A stretch of DNA of 64,000 bases from Monosporascus cannonballus (taxonomy: Eukaryota; Ascomycota; Sordariomycetes; Xylariales): the NCBI GenBank assembly GCA_004154925.1, contig QJNS01000112.1:186001-250000 (forward strand). The letters run 5' to 3'. The position numbers were made by a program, and so were the translations under genes. Below the pieces are notes generated by a model. That model had not been told where the DNA came from. It worked only from the letters and a program-made list of their open reading frames with translations, and searched no databases. Shown piece by piece: positions 11,723-22,500 of this stretch. Position 1 is the stretch's first letter. The number at the start of each line of letters is the position of its first letter.

Positions 11723-12109
11723 TATTACGACCCAACAAACTTCGACTTTAAAAAACGGTTGAACAAAAATCATACAAACCACCCTATAAATTACGTAACG
11801 GTAATTACTGCCAAACCAATAATTAGAAATTATCAAAAAGAATTGCAAACGGTCATAATTATTACCAGCTAAATAATTATAAGTAATTAAGCTAAAAAAA
11901 AAGAATATATACGTTTATTATTCCCATAGTTTAAATAACTTTAGCTTGCAATATTTATTAATACCAATCGTTTGTAATACGTTTCTGCACCTTTAGTATT
12001 AAAAGTCGTAATTAAGTTATTCTATTGCTACAAAGTCCTACGATACTTCTACCAACATAAACCCGTACGACTAAGGTTTAATAGTTGGTTAAACTCCTAG
12101 CTCGTTACA
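11723..12109 (+). repeat. 3' LTR of the chromovirus
   Basis: 387 bp, starting TATTACGACC (TG changed to TA) and ending GCTCGTTACA. It is followed by the target duplication GTAAT at 12110-12114. More cytosines survive here than in the 5' LTR near the right end. Confidence 0.93.
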
Positions 12110-12114
12110 GTAAT

Positions 12115-13950
12115 GTCGTGTGCATATTTTCTTGTAATTTTAAGGTTTTATAAAAATATATACGATTTCGTTATAATTATTAATTATGTATTCTAAGAGT
12201 ATTTTCGACTTAAAAGTTAAATAAGATGCTATTTCGGGATTTTCCAATATTATGTCGAGTTTAAAAAATAAGCCTGTATAACGTTATCTAATTTTAATAT
12301 TTTTATCGATAAAAGCGATTTCGATAACTTTGTAATACGTTTTTAATATACGGCGTTTGTATTCGAGAATTATTGCAAATAGATCGCCGGTCTTTTGTAA
12401 AACTGTTACGGTATAAAAGAACAAGAGTCTAGCCATTACACTACTAAAAGTGGAACGTTGTCAGCTCGAGCACTGATCATCTTGTTCTGCTCTATATATC
12501 TACGAGGTGTCACTTAATACCGTGATAAAAACGATACGATATTTTTTTAAAATACGAAAAAAACGGTAACGTTAATTGGCTAAAAGTTATTATTCAAATA
12601 AAGTAAAAAATATATAAGAGCAATTTTATTTTTAAAATACTTCTATATAAAGAAAATATATATTATATGGTTATTTAGAATAAATAATTATTATTTATTA
12701 TAAAAACGAGTTTAATTTTGGAAAAAAACTTTAATTATTTTAATGCCATAATATTATTAATTTATCTTTTCGAAATTAATATATATTCAGATTTTTAGAT
12801 ATTTTCGAGTAATTATTTATAAGATAACACAGCTCCTTATAACTAAAAGAGCTAGAACAAGACTCTATATATCCTCATAAGACGTTTCTAAATATTAAAA
12901 AAAGTAACTAGTTGCTAATATAGCTCAGAAGGATTTGAAATTGCTGATCTTTTGGTATTATAGCTAGCGTCGCATCCTCGTTATCTCATATTATTATTTT
13001 TAAACGGTGAAATTGCTAAAAATATATATAACTGTATTTTTTTCGTATATAAAACTGATATATTCGAAAATAAAAACTTATAACGTTATTTTTAATTTTT
13101 TAAGTTTCGTACAAATTATTTTCGAAAATTTTATAATTATTTGATTAACTTCTTCTCTTTTTTAAAGATTCGTTTTATTTATATTATACTAATTCGCAAA
13201 TTCAATTTTATATTTAATTTAAACGGCAACAAAAAAGGGAAAAATTCGCATAAATCGTTACGATCACATATTTCGAAACGGTTTCGGAACATAATTCGTC
13301 TTTTTTTATATATATATTGAAGTAGGGCGGGGTGTTACGTCTATAATCAGGCTCGGTCGATCAGAAAGTTCGAGTCTCGCATGTATATTAAGGAGCTCTT
13401 TTTCGCCATGGGTTCAACCCCTAGGCATTATCTACGACCATCATTACTTAGCATGTTTTCTGCCACTTTAACTATCGAGGTTCAACACTATTAATACAAT
13501 CGGATTAAATTCTTCATCTCGACAATCCCTTTCCGTGTCGTAATATAGCTTGTTCATCCGCACTGATCAAGACCAATTCTTTCTCTACACCAATTCAATA
13601 TCTTGTCGTAACGTACGATAAAACGATTAATCCAGGTTTTCTCGACGGTCCTTTTAAAACTTAATATAACTTTTATTATTTAATAAATTTGTTTTTTATA
13701 GGGACGCGGCCGTATGGTTCTTTATACAATATCCAATTAACAAATTTTTCTTTTTTTTGATCCGATAATTTACGCGCGTTACTTTAGGTTTCGGAACGCG
13801 ATTTAATGCCATGGACGCGGTATAATAGGGTTAATTAAAGTATCTCGAATTGCGCGCTCGCCAGGGCCTCGGAACCACTTTTCGCAATAAAGTCCTTAAC
13901 ATCCTGAATTTTACGCTTACGGTCGAAATCAACCATCTTTACCCGAAATT
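12115..13950. repeat. AT-rich RIP block, right of the retrotransposon
   Basis: AT-rich DNA with RIP-like composition and no open frames of note. Two less damaged patches stand out. At about 12405-12515 there is a short inverted repeat, AGAACAAGA / TCTTGTTCT. At about 12915-12985 there is a sequence with an A-box-like TAGCTCAGAAGG and a weaker B-box-like GCGTCGCATCC, as in tRNA-derived sequences. Composition returns to normal near 13,950. No transposon type could be fixed. Confidence 0.6.
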
Positions 13951-14385
13951 AATTGATTAAAGGGGTATGGAATTATCGCAAAGTGTTATTATAAGGGGTG
14001 GTTGTTGTTATGGAGAAAAGTCTTATTCATTGCCAGGGTAATTCATTAGGTGGGGTCCGAGGTTAGCCGGTGCGACATCATCCTATCTCGCCTTTGCGTT
14101 ATCCAAGGGCAACACAGGCCATATATTCGAGTCCGGAGAGAGGATACAGTAACCTCAAGCGTGTGGCCTAAAATACACATGCGAAAGCTCTTATTCGACG
14201 AGATCAATTGACGTATCGGGACGGGCGAGCAACCCGTCAACCTCTCCTCGGTGTGTCTGCTGCTTGATCATTGCAGTCGAATTGGCCAAATGAGCCTCCT
14301 AAGAACGGCACAGAGGGGAACCCTCAGCACACCGAGGCTCCCAACTGTGCGGTCAAGCTTTCAGAGGGCTACGCTTCCGCTTGTG
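13950..14385. other. Upstream region of the SSADH gene
   Basis: Transition from the AT block into normal DNA, ending at the start codon of the dehydrogenase gene. No separate gene is supported. Promoter elements could not be recognised with confidence. Confidence 0.4.
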
Positions 14386-15960
14386 ATGTCACGCTTAGCA
14401 TCCAACAAGGTGCCTGGAGTAAGCGTTCTCAAGCCGCCCATTGTTCTATTGGCTGTAGGCGATCACTAACAATGATGGACAAAGCTCAAAGACCCTTCTC
14501 TCCTAAAGACCGGTGTCTGCTACGTAAATGGAGAATGGGTCAAGGCCGGTTCAGGCAAGACGTTCGAGGTGCAGGATCCGTCGACCGGAGAATTGATTGG
14601 GAGCTGCCCGGAATTCGATGTCGGGGATACGGAGAAGGCCATCGCCGCCGCCGCCGCCGCCTTCGAGAGCTTTCGGACGAAGACCGGCCGCGAGAAGTCC
14701 AAACTGCTGCGCAAGTGGTACGACTTGACGGTCGAGAACGCCGAGGACTTGGCGACGCTCATCACATGGGAAAACGGCAAGCCCTTGACCGACGCCAAGG
14801 GCGAGGTCACCTACGCCGCGAACTTCTTCGAGTGGTTTAGCGAGGAGGCGCCGAGGATCTATGGCGATACGATACCAGCTACGGTGCCCGGCAACCGGGT
14901 TCTCACGATCAAGGAACCCGTGGGCGTCTGCGGGTTGATCACGCCCTGGAACTTCCCCGCGGCCATGATCACACGGAAGATCGGCCCCGCACTAGCTGCC
15001 GGCTGCACAACCGTCTGCAAGGCGCCGGGCGAGACGCCGTTTACATCACTGGCACTGGCCGAGCTCGCACACCGAGCCGGCATCCCGAAGGGAGCTGTGA
15101 ATGTAATTACGGCTTTGGAGAATACACCGGCGATCGGGGAGGCTCTCACCACACATCCAACCATCCGAAAGGTGTCCTTTACTGGCTCGACGGGCGTCGG
15201 AAAGCTACTCATGAAGCAGGCCTCTTCCAGCCTTAAGAAATTGTCGATGGAGCTTGGCGGTAACGCGCCATTCATCGTATTCGATGACGCCGACGTCGAC
15301 CTAGCCGTCACCGGGGCCGTCGCATCCAAGTTCCGCTCCTCGGGACAGACGTGCGTCTGCGCTAACAGGATATACGTCCAGAAGGGTATCTACGACGAGT
15401 TCGCTCAGAAGTTCGCAGAGAAGGTGAAGGAGTTCAAGGTTGGCCACGGTTTCGATGAGGGCGTCACTCACGGGCCCCTAATCCACGATCGCGCAGTCTC
15501 CAAGGTGGATGCCCACGTTAGGGACGCCGAGAAGAAGGGCGGTAAGGTAATCATGGGCGGACAGAAGATACCCGACCTGGGCTCGAACTTCTACCAGCCT
15601 ACGGTTATCACGGGAATGACGAAGGATATGAGTATGGCACGCGAGGAGACCTTCGGCCCCGTTGCGGGTCTCTTCCCCTTCGAGACGGAGCAGGAAGTGG
15701 TGAAGCTGGCAAACGCGGCCGAGGTAGGCCTCGCCGGATACTTCTTCTCCCGAGACCTGCAACGAATTACACGAGTTGCGGAAGCACTAGAGGTTGGTAT
15801 GATTGGAGTCAACACTGGCCTCATCTCGGACCCCGCAGCACCATTCGGCGGTGTCAAGCAGTCCGGATTCGGTAGGGAGGGCTCTAAGTACGGTATCGAG
15901 GAATACCTGAACATCAAGACGCTCACGTTTGGCGGAATGGGTAAACCCCTGCAGTCCTAA
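14386..15960 (+). CDS. uga2: Succinate-semialdehyde dehydrogenase
   Basis: Oxidises succinate semialdehyde to succinate with NAD(P)+, the last step of the GABA shunt. The predicted protein is 502 aa, the usual family length. A short first exon (14386-14418, MSRLASNKVPG) is joined across an intron (14419-14484, GTAAGC..CACTAAC..AAG) to 14485-15960. Joining gives LKDPSLLKTGVCYVNGEW, the expected N-terminus. The acceptor AAG is unusual, and the intron carries an in-frame stop, so the splice is needed. Aldehyde dehydrogenase motifs seen: TPWNFPAAMITRK, FTGSTGVGK (cofactor loop), MELGGNAPF (general-base Glu), SSGQTCVCANR (catalytic Cys near 15350), EETFGPV, and FGGVKQSGFGREG near the C-terminus. 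No clear mitochondrial presequence is visible, so a cytosolic enzyme is likely. First gene right of the RIP block, and undamaged. Confidence 0.93.
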
Positions 15961-16288
15961 GGAAGATGTAAAAGGGCACCGGGTAATACGATGGTGATAA
16001 TGACGACACCGTATTCGTGGCACATGCATACACCTCGATGAACTGTTAAACTAGCAGACGCTTTTATTCCGTGATGAGATTATTGTTCCCGTCAGACTTG
16101 CTTTGGTTTTGGTAAACAGCAGCCCGGCAACGCATTTTCGTAGCCACTTTTGATACGTGCCACGCTTTATTGCATAATCGGGATTCACCGCATTACCCGA
16201 ACCTACAAACCCCAAAATCTCACAAAATCTCCCATCAAGAGGAGATCAGTCTAGATAAAACGGAGCACAACCCGCAACGACGGCCGAA

Positions 16289-17386
16289 ATGATCCGGCAA
16301 CATCTACAGGCGGCCCTCGTCCGGACGAGGCCAGACATCAATCGGGCCACGGACGGCATCGCATCCTCGCTACGGCATTTCTCGGTCGCGCAGCGCCTGA
16401 CCTCATCCGAGAACAATGACAACAACGCCTCCTCCCGCCGCCAGCGCGACGCCAAGGCCGTCGACGAGCTCATCGCCATGGGTGAGACCGCCGTAAACCA
16501 GATACAGAGCCCAGATAGGAGCCAAGACCAGCCCCGCCCTTTCTCGGGTGCCGCACCTTCTCCCAGCCAACCGTCGAACATCATCAGCGTGAAGAGCCTG
16601 CCGCGGGGCGGTTTCCAGGGTATCAGAAGATACGATCCCGGCGCCGGCCGTACCGGCGCGCCGCCGTCGACCGGCAATACCGGCGGCCTGGGAGCGGGTC
16701 CCGTCATCCGAGGCGGGTTCCGGGGGCGCGGTGGGAGAACGGTAGGAGGGGCCGGAGGAGCCGGAGGAGTGCGCGGCGGCAGAGGCGGCGCGCGGCGGCG
16801 GCGGCCGGCGCGGTCCGAGGAGGACGAGGCCGCGGCGGCCAGGGAGAAGGCCGAGGACGAATACTACGTCTCGAAGGAGGAGAGGGAGTGGTTCGCGGCG
16901 CGGGCCGAGGGCGTCGAGCGGCCCTTCCAGCCGCAGCTGACGCTCGAGTCGCTCGCGGGCTACGGCCCCGCCGTCGCCACGTCCGGCACGCCCTTCGCGC
17001 GGGGCGAGACGGTCATCCGGCAGGCACGCGTGCTCGGGGGCGGGCGACCCTACCACGAGGACGACCGCGTGCCGCCCGAGGACGCCCTAAGGGCGTTCCG
17101 CGAGGGCACGGGCGTGTTCTTCGCGACGCCCGAGGCCAAGGAGTGGACGCGGCGCTTCGGGTCCCGCAAGGCGACGTTCGGGGCCCCGCCCGAGGAGACC
17201 CGGCAGGCGGTGCTCGAGGCCGCGCTGCTCGGCAAGTACGACGGCCCGCGGTACGCGGAGCCCGCCGACACCATCGCCACGGTGCGCAACTACGTCAAGC
17301 GCGACAACTCGTGGTACGCGGCCGGCGAGAGGGCGCTCCAGGAGAAGATCGAGAGTCTACTGCCCGATGGACGGGGGGGGGCCTAA
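16289..17386 (+). CDS. Probable mitochondrial protein with Gly/Arg-rich region
   Basis: Single-exon frame of 365 aa. The first 35 residues (MIRQHLQAALVRTRPDINR..SSLRHFSVAQR) are basic with spaced hydrophobics and look like a mitochondrial presequence. Residues about 140-175 form an RGG/Gly-Arg-rich stretch (GGFRGRGGR, GGVRGGRGG). The C-terminal half is an ordinary globular sequence (YYVSKEEREWFAARAEG.., TPEAKEWTRRFGS..). I do not recognise the family. The leader, general look and position facing RRF1 suggest a fungal mitoribosomal small-subunit or mitochondrial RNA-binding protein, but that is inference. It runs in tandem with the dehydrogenase gene and converges with RRF1, with 306 bp between stop codons. 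Confidence 0.75.
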   Translation: MIRQHLQAALVRTRPDINRATDGIASSLRHFSVAQRLTSSENNDNNASSRRQRDAKAVDELIAMGETAVNQIQSPDRSQDQPRPFSGAAPSPSQPSNIISVKSLPRGGFQGIRRYDPGAGRTGAPPSTGNTGGLGAGPVIRGGFRGRGGRTVGGAGGAGGVRGGRGGARRRRPARSEEDEAAAAREKAEDEYYVSKEEREWFAARAEGVERPFQPQLTLESLAGYGPAVATSGTPFARGETVIRQARVLGGGRPYHEDDRVPPEDALRAFREGTGVFFATPEAKEWTRRFGSRKATFGAPPEETRQAVLEAALLGKYDGPRYAEPADTIATVRNYVKRDNSWYAAGERALQEKIESLLPDGRGGA

Positions 17387-17692
17387 GAGCGCCGGTGCGG
17401 GTGATGCTAGGCCGAAGGCTTGAAGGCTATGCGGATATGAAGGGGACGAGTGGGATCCGATTCGCGTACGTAGACAGAGTCACGAGCTCCAATGATTTGA
17501 CCTCCTGTACCACCTGGAGACGCTGTAACACCAACGCATAGCATGTGCATATATAATACAAGACCGTATCTAGAGGACGCGAAGGATTCCCAGCTCCTCT
17601 CGCCCCCAACCCGTATGCTTCCTCTGCCTCCCTATTTTATTCTAGTCCAGACCTAGTCACGGTGATACCATAGCCGACGCCAACCGCGCAAC

Positions 17693-18586
17693 CTACTTGC
17701 CCTCGGCAGCCTTCAGCGCCTCCTTCTCGACGGTGTCGATCTCGGTCATCTTGGCCTTGATGATCTTGTCGAGCTGCTTGTCGGCGGTGCGCTTGAGGTC
17801 CGGGCCGAGGTTGCCCTCCTTGCGCCAGGCGGTGTGCAGCTTGTCCCGGCGCTGGCGCTCGCGGCGCACGCGCTCGCGCCACTCGTGGCAGGCGGCCTTG
17901 ACGCGGCGCACCACGTCGTCGCGGCTCTCGGGCTCGATCTTCATCACGAGCTCGAGCTCGTTGTCCGGGTCGCGCTGCGGCTGCTGGTTGAACTCGGGCG
18001 ACGCCTGGACCGCGCTCATGATGGCCCGTATGCTGCCCGCCTCGTGCGCCAGGATGCTCACCGCGCGGCCCCCGCGTGGTATCACCTGCGCCAGCTCCCG
18101 CAGCGGGTACGTCTCGGCGGGCGGCCCCTTCGACACCGCCACCCGCAGCGCCCCCAGCACGTCCGGGTTGAACCGGCCCCCGCTCCGCAGCTTCTTCAGC
18201 GCGTCCGCGTAGTGCTCGTCGTGCCGCGCGATCCGCGACCGCACGTCCGCGAAGTCGAGCGGATCCTCGGGCGTCGGCGTCGGGTGCTTCGCGCCCCCGT
18301 CGCCCGCGTCACCGGCGTCCTGCGCCTCCGCCGCCGCGCCTGCCCCGCGCTTCTTCCCCGCGTCCCCCCCCGAATCGCGGGACTTGCCCTTCTTGAGGCT
18401 GGGGGAAGTCGTGTGGAAAGAGGCGAGTGCCCTCGGGTTCCTGCCCCTGCGGCTAGAGGCAATTGCTTTCGGCGCAGGAGCGGCTAGGAGGGGAGAGGGA
18501 GCCGGTTGATCATGACATCGTCGGCAGATGGCGCTATGTTGTGCTGATGATGCCGATGCCGATGCTGCTGCTACGGCACCGGTCAT
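17693..18586 (-). CDS. RRF1: Mitochondrial ribosome recycling factor
   Basis: Single-exon frame; with the ATG at 18586 it is about 297 aa. An in-frame ATG at 18640 would add 18 residues, but the downstream start gives a better leader (MTGAVAAASASASS.., then RGRNPRALASFHTTSPSL). After a basic/acidic linker, the region from about residue 130 to the end matches the RRF fold. It has an alpha-helical start (LDFADVRSRIARHDEHYADALKKLR), a mid domain (LRELAQVIPRGGRAVSILAHE) and the characteristic closing helix (AWRKEGNLGPDLKRTADKQL, then KIIKAKMTEIDTVEKEALKA). The factor splits post-termination ribosomes in mitochondria. It converges with another probable mitochondrial gene at 16289-17386. Assignment is strong. 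Confidence 0.88.
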   Translation of the reverse strand: MTGAVAAASASASSAQHSAICRRCHDQPAPSPLLAAPAPKAIASSRRGRNPRALASFHTTSPSLKKGKSRDSGGDAGKKRGAGAAAEAQDAGDAGDGGAKHPTPTPEDPLDFADVRSRIARHDEHYADALKKLRSGGRFNPDVLGALRVAVSKGPPAETYPLRELAQVIPRGGRAVSILAHEAGSIRAIMSAVQASPEFNQQPQRDPDNELELVMKIEPESRDDVVRRVKAACHEWRERVRRERQRRDKLHTAWRKEGNLGPDLKRTADKQLDKIIKAKMTEIDTVEKEALKAAEGK

Positions 18587-19135
18587 ATTTGGACCCCGCA
18601 CATTTTGATAGCTGGTATGGATGTTAGTTAAGGTATACACGGATTCTTGCCCTTTCGACGTGTCAATTGGGATTTCTCTTACATCAGCGCGAGCTCTGGA
18701 CGAGCCGGAATCCTGCTGAGGAGAGAGCTGCTGATGGTCCTCATGATCCTGATTTGGGGCCTTTTCTTGTTTCTCGAACGCCCTTTCACCCTAGTGACCA
18801 AGCACCGTAACCCGAGTTCAGCAAACCGTGAATTGAAAAGCTCCTGTGGGGGCCGGCAGAGGTCTGACCAATGACTTGTTGTCTGGTGCACTGCTCTATC
18901 GCGTACCTAGTAGGGGAGGAGCAAAGATTGGGGCGGGGGAACTACATAATAGTAGTCACTATTTCTTCGTTGGTTTGGAATGGCGAGAGGGGCCAATTAT
19001 GTCAGGTTTCAATCGGGAAAATGTTGTTCATCTCGAAATTTTTGAATTGCGTTTTTGGACGGGTGGCATCTTAACGAGCCCGTCTCGTTCTCCGACGAGA
19101 TGCCTTATAGTCCCGGTATAACAATGAAATTACCA

Positions 19136-19247
19136 GATCTTGTGGCCTAGTGGTTAGGGCATATGCTTTACATTTCTTTCTATACTCTCCCTAGTATAGT
19201 CCACATTGAAACGCATAGGATCGCAGGTTCGATCCCTGCCAAGATCA
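19136..19247 (+). tRNA. tRNA-Val (UAC) with intron
   Basis: Full cloverleaf. The acceptor stem GATCTTG/CAAGATC is seven perfect pairs with discriminator A. The D-arm is GCC..GGC, the anticodon stem TATGC/GCATA, the variable loop GGATC, and the T-arm GCAGG-TTCGATC-CCTGC. Removing 19173-19211 (39 nt, after position 37 as for all nuclear tRNA introns) leaves loop TTTACAC with anticodon UAC. Exons are 19136-19172 and 19212-19247, 73 nt mature. The intron contains a 7-bp hairpin CTATACT/AGTATAG. A T4 terminator follows at 19254-19257. Confidence 0.93.
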
Positions 19248-19253
19248 TAATCC

Positions 19254-19257
19254 TTTT
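19254..19257 (+). terminator. RNA polymerase III terminator of tRNA-Val
   Basis: Run of four T residues seven bases after the tRNA end, as expected for pol III termination. Confidence 0.65.
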
Positions 19258-19575
19258 GTTGCTGTTTTATTCTTATTATCTATTTATATTTTTTTTGGAC
19301 TTTCTCACGAAAATAGTATGTACCCCTTTCTTCCATCATACGCAGGAGAGCTCCATTTCGTTTTTAAATGAGGCTGTTCGCGGTGGCTACCGGATATTGT
19401 GTTTATTGTGTTGAAATCGCCTAGGCACGTCGGCTTCATCCTGTATACTCAATTCACTCTTTTCTGACCACCCTTCATTCAGGTTTCGCTTTTATGTTTT
19501 TTAGAGATATTTATTAGCGGGCAGTCGAGAGAATCTGCACTCGCTTGCATTTCCTTTGTTTCTGGAAAACATATA

Positions 19576-22500
19576 TCAAGGTTGATGCCACACTTCCATA
19601 CCAACACCGGCGACCACAAATCTGTTCTCATCCAAGACCGCCAAGTCGCCCGAGTCCGCGACGGATGAATACTGGTCATCGAGCAGCGCGATTCTCAAAC
19701 CCGCCGACTGCCAACCCGCCAGCTTCCAGGTCTTGACCCGTTGGTCGTTGCTCGTGCTGACCACGATGGCGTCTCTGTCGCCGTTCATCATTCGGAGGAT
19801 GGCTATCCCCGTGATGGCGGCCGCGTGCGCTGACTTGACGATCGACCTGCCTCTGACCTCGTATCTTGCTTCCGCGGCGTTGAAATGCAGATGCGTGATT
19901 CCCAGTGCGTTGTCGTCTCCGCCCGTGGCGACGAGGTAGGCCGTCTCGCCGTTGGACTCCACCTTGCGCATGTCGAGCGACTTGACGCTGTTCTGGTGCA
20001 GCTTCGTCACCGACACGTCCCTGGACTCTTCTTCTGTCTCGCCATTTTGGTCCGAGGGTGATGCCACGTTTCCGTAGATGGCGAGATGGCCATCCGTGGC
20101 GGCGGCCAGGATGCCGGGCCCGCCGCCGTCGACGGGACCCAGGTGTCGCAGCTGGGTGAGACAGGCCCCCGTGTAGCCGCGCCTGCCGCGCAGGCTGAAA
20201 CCCGTCCGTCTCGTGTAAGTGTAAGACCGCAGGGTCGAGTTCGACAGCGCCATCGTGATGCAGAAGGCCGAGCCCCCGTCCTGATGTGATGGTTCGTAAC
20301 CAGTGGTGGTGATGGTGCGCTCGACATCGAAGTCCATGATGCGCAGGTCCCCGCTCTCAGACCGGTCCGGGAACACGGCCTCGCACACCGTGCCCAAGGG
20401 GCAGACGTCGCTGTCGATGCGGTTGATCCGCCATGCGTAGAACTCCTCGTTGCCGGCGCTGCTGAACAGGTACTCGTCCCCGTGCCACTTCAGCGTCTGG
20501 ATGCCCGCCGAGTGCCGCTCCAGCACCGCCACGCACCGGAAGCCCTCCAGTCTTCTCGCCGGGGACGCATCGTCGTCGTCGTCCCGGGAGGAGGCATGGG
20601 AGTACTCCCATATCCGTATCGCGGTGTCCTCGGCGCCCGTGGCGATGTACCTCCCGGCGGGGGAGGCGCTTATGGCTTTGATCTCCCGCCCGTGGCCGCC
20701 CGGCTTAAGGGCCCTCTGCGGGGCGCCGGCCTGCGAGAAGACATGCATCTGCGACGCCTTCGTGTAGACGAACCGGAACCCCTCGGGGTTGTCGCTGATG
20801 CGCGTGTAGGCGAAGCTGCGGTGCGCACCGCCGCAGTCCACGCTCGCGATCTCGCGCCGCCTCGTCTCGTTCCAGAGAACCATGTCCTTGCCCCGGAAGC
20901 CGCAGAGCATCAGGTCTTTGCCCCCGCTGCCGTCGTCGGAGAACCAAGCTCCCTCGACCAGGGATATGAACCGGAGGGTCACCTCGTGCAACATGTGTAG
21001 TTCGACGATGCCGTCCGTAATTTGGAGTTCGTAGATTCGATATTTGCCGTCTCGGCATGTCGCCAGAAAATAGCCGGGCGCTTGGTCACTACGGGTGGGT
21101 AGTGGTACAATCGAAGTGACAGCATCCCCGAGCTTGGCTTTCACGGTCAGTGTAGGAGAGTAGCCACCCGTGGCATCTTGTCCAAGGACGCAAATACCAC
21201 CGTCCCTAGAACCAAGCAGGAGATGCCCTTGATAGAACGCGGCAGCGGTGACTCGGAAACCCTTCTCTAACGTAACCTCGGATTGTCTTGGCGACAAATG
21301 TGAACCGAGCCGTACAATCACAGCTCGCGGTAGGCCGAGCACGGTGACTAATAATTCCACGGGGTGCTCTGTATGATGCCCGTTGCTAAGATCCGCGGAG
21401 GAATCCTGTAAGCGCTTGTCACTGGGGCGGTCTACGTCTGAGAGACAGTAGATGTCCGCGACTTTCCCGCCCACGTTCGTCAGCGGTCGAAGCGACAGGC
21501 GGTCGTCCGCCGCCGCGGCGTCGTCGTAGCAATAAACATTGCCCGCCGTCGTGCCGACGAAGGCCAAGGGCTTCGCACGCGAGCTCCCGAGCACCGAGTA
21601 CGAGAGGAGGGTCTGCGATATCTCCTCGGGCAGCGGGAGTTCCGCCCACTCGAGCTCGAGCTCTTCGCTCGCCTCGTTGAAGGTTCCGAGGAAGAGCTTG
21701 CCGTGATTTGTGACCATGAGAATCCGCCGCTCCGTTATGAACGTGTACCGTTGGAAGCTCTCTCTCGCGTTCTTGAGCTTATACTGCGGACGGCATTCGC
21801 CGTCCGTGTGCGTGGCGTCTTTGTCCCCACCCTTGCCTGTTCGGATCGGGTTGGTGTCTTCTGTCGTATGTGGGGCCAGACACGCCCGAGAGACGTCCGC
21901 CAGAGTGAAGAAGATCGTTTGACCTCCATTCGAGGCAGCGCTAGGGGATTCCGGCTGGGTTGCGGTTTTGTCAGGCAATGACATGGCTGGAGAACCTTGT
22001 ATGAGAGCGACCTTGCCGTCCGAGCCGCCCGTCGCAACGAGAACCTCCCCATTGCTGCTGTGGATTGCGCGAGACCAGATGTGCTTCCCGCTGTGGTTCG
22101 AATGTGCGGACTGGTGCACCAGTTTAGCAGTAGGTCTGACGTGGTCCCGTGCTGGGCCTTCTCGCCGTGTGCTCCGTAATTGCTGCTTATCGAAAGTGAG
22201 GTGCCATTTCTGCGCCGTGCTGTCCTCTCCGAACGAATAGATCTGGACTGTGTCATGAACTGGAAATAGTCGCTGCTCTTGGGGAAATTCCACGTGCCAT
22301 ATCCTCGAGAGGTGAGCCATCGCCACCGCCAAACACCTAGCCGAACTGTCTTCGTCAGCCACAGTTCCGGCGGTATCCCCGAACCCCGTCTCGCGCGCTT
22401 CCGATGTACGCTGGTCGTACGTGCGGGACCCCTCGCCGCCCTCCGTGATATCCCAGACGCGGATCGTCCTGTCGTCGCTGCAGCTCGCCAGCAACCGCAC

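Larger units (their letters stand above)
3820..12109 (+). mobile_element. RIP-inactivated Ty3/gypsy chromovirus LTR retrotransposon
   Basis: Complete 8,290-bp LTR element. The direct LTRs at 3820-4208 and 11723-12109 are alignable end to end. The ancestral ends TG...CA are partly changed to TA by RIP: TG remains at the left end of the 5' LTR and CA at the right end of the 3' LTR. The flanks 3815-3819 and 12110-12114 are both GTAAT, a perfect 5-bp target duplication, so both boundaries are exact. Internal order is Gag with zinc knuckle, protease, reverse transcriptase, RNase H, integrase and a C-terminal chromodomain, the order of chromoviruses. A purine-rich stretch at about 11707-11719 precedes the 3' LTR and fits a polypurine tract. 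Every frame is full of stops, so it is dead. A second element (7007-8517) is nested in it; without that insert and its duplicated 5 bp the host is about 6.8 kb. Confidence 0.95.

Noticed and set aside
12405..12515. Solo LTR starting TGTTACGG and ending GTGTCA
   Set aside because: Flanking 5-mers do not match and no second copy is present in the window.
13340..13440. Possible tRNA genes around AGTTCGAGTC and GGGTTCAACCCC
   Set aside because: Both resemble a B box, but no acceptor, D or anticodon stem could be paired around them.
16403..18487. Long frames antisense to the two mitochondrial-protein genes
   Set aside because: Arg/Pro/Ala-rich shadows of GC-rich genes with clear identity on the other strand.
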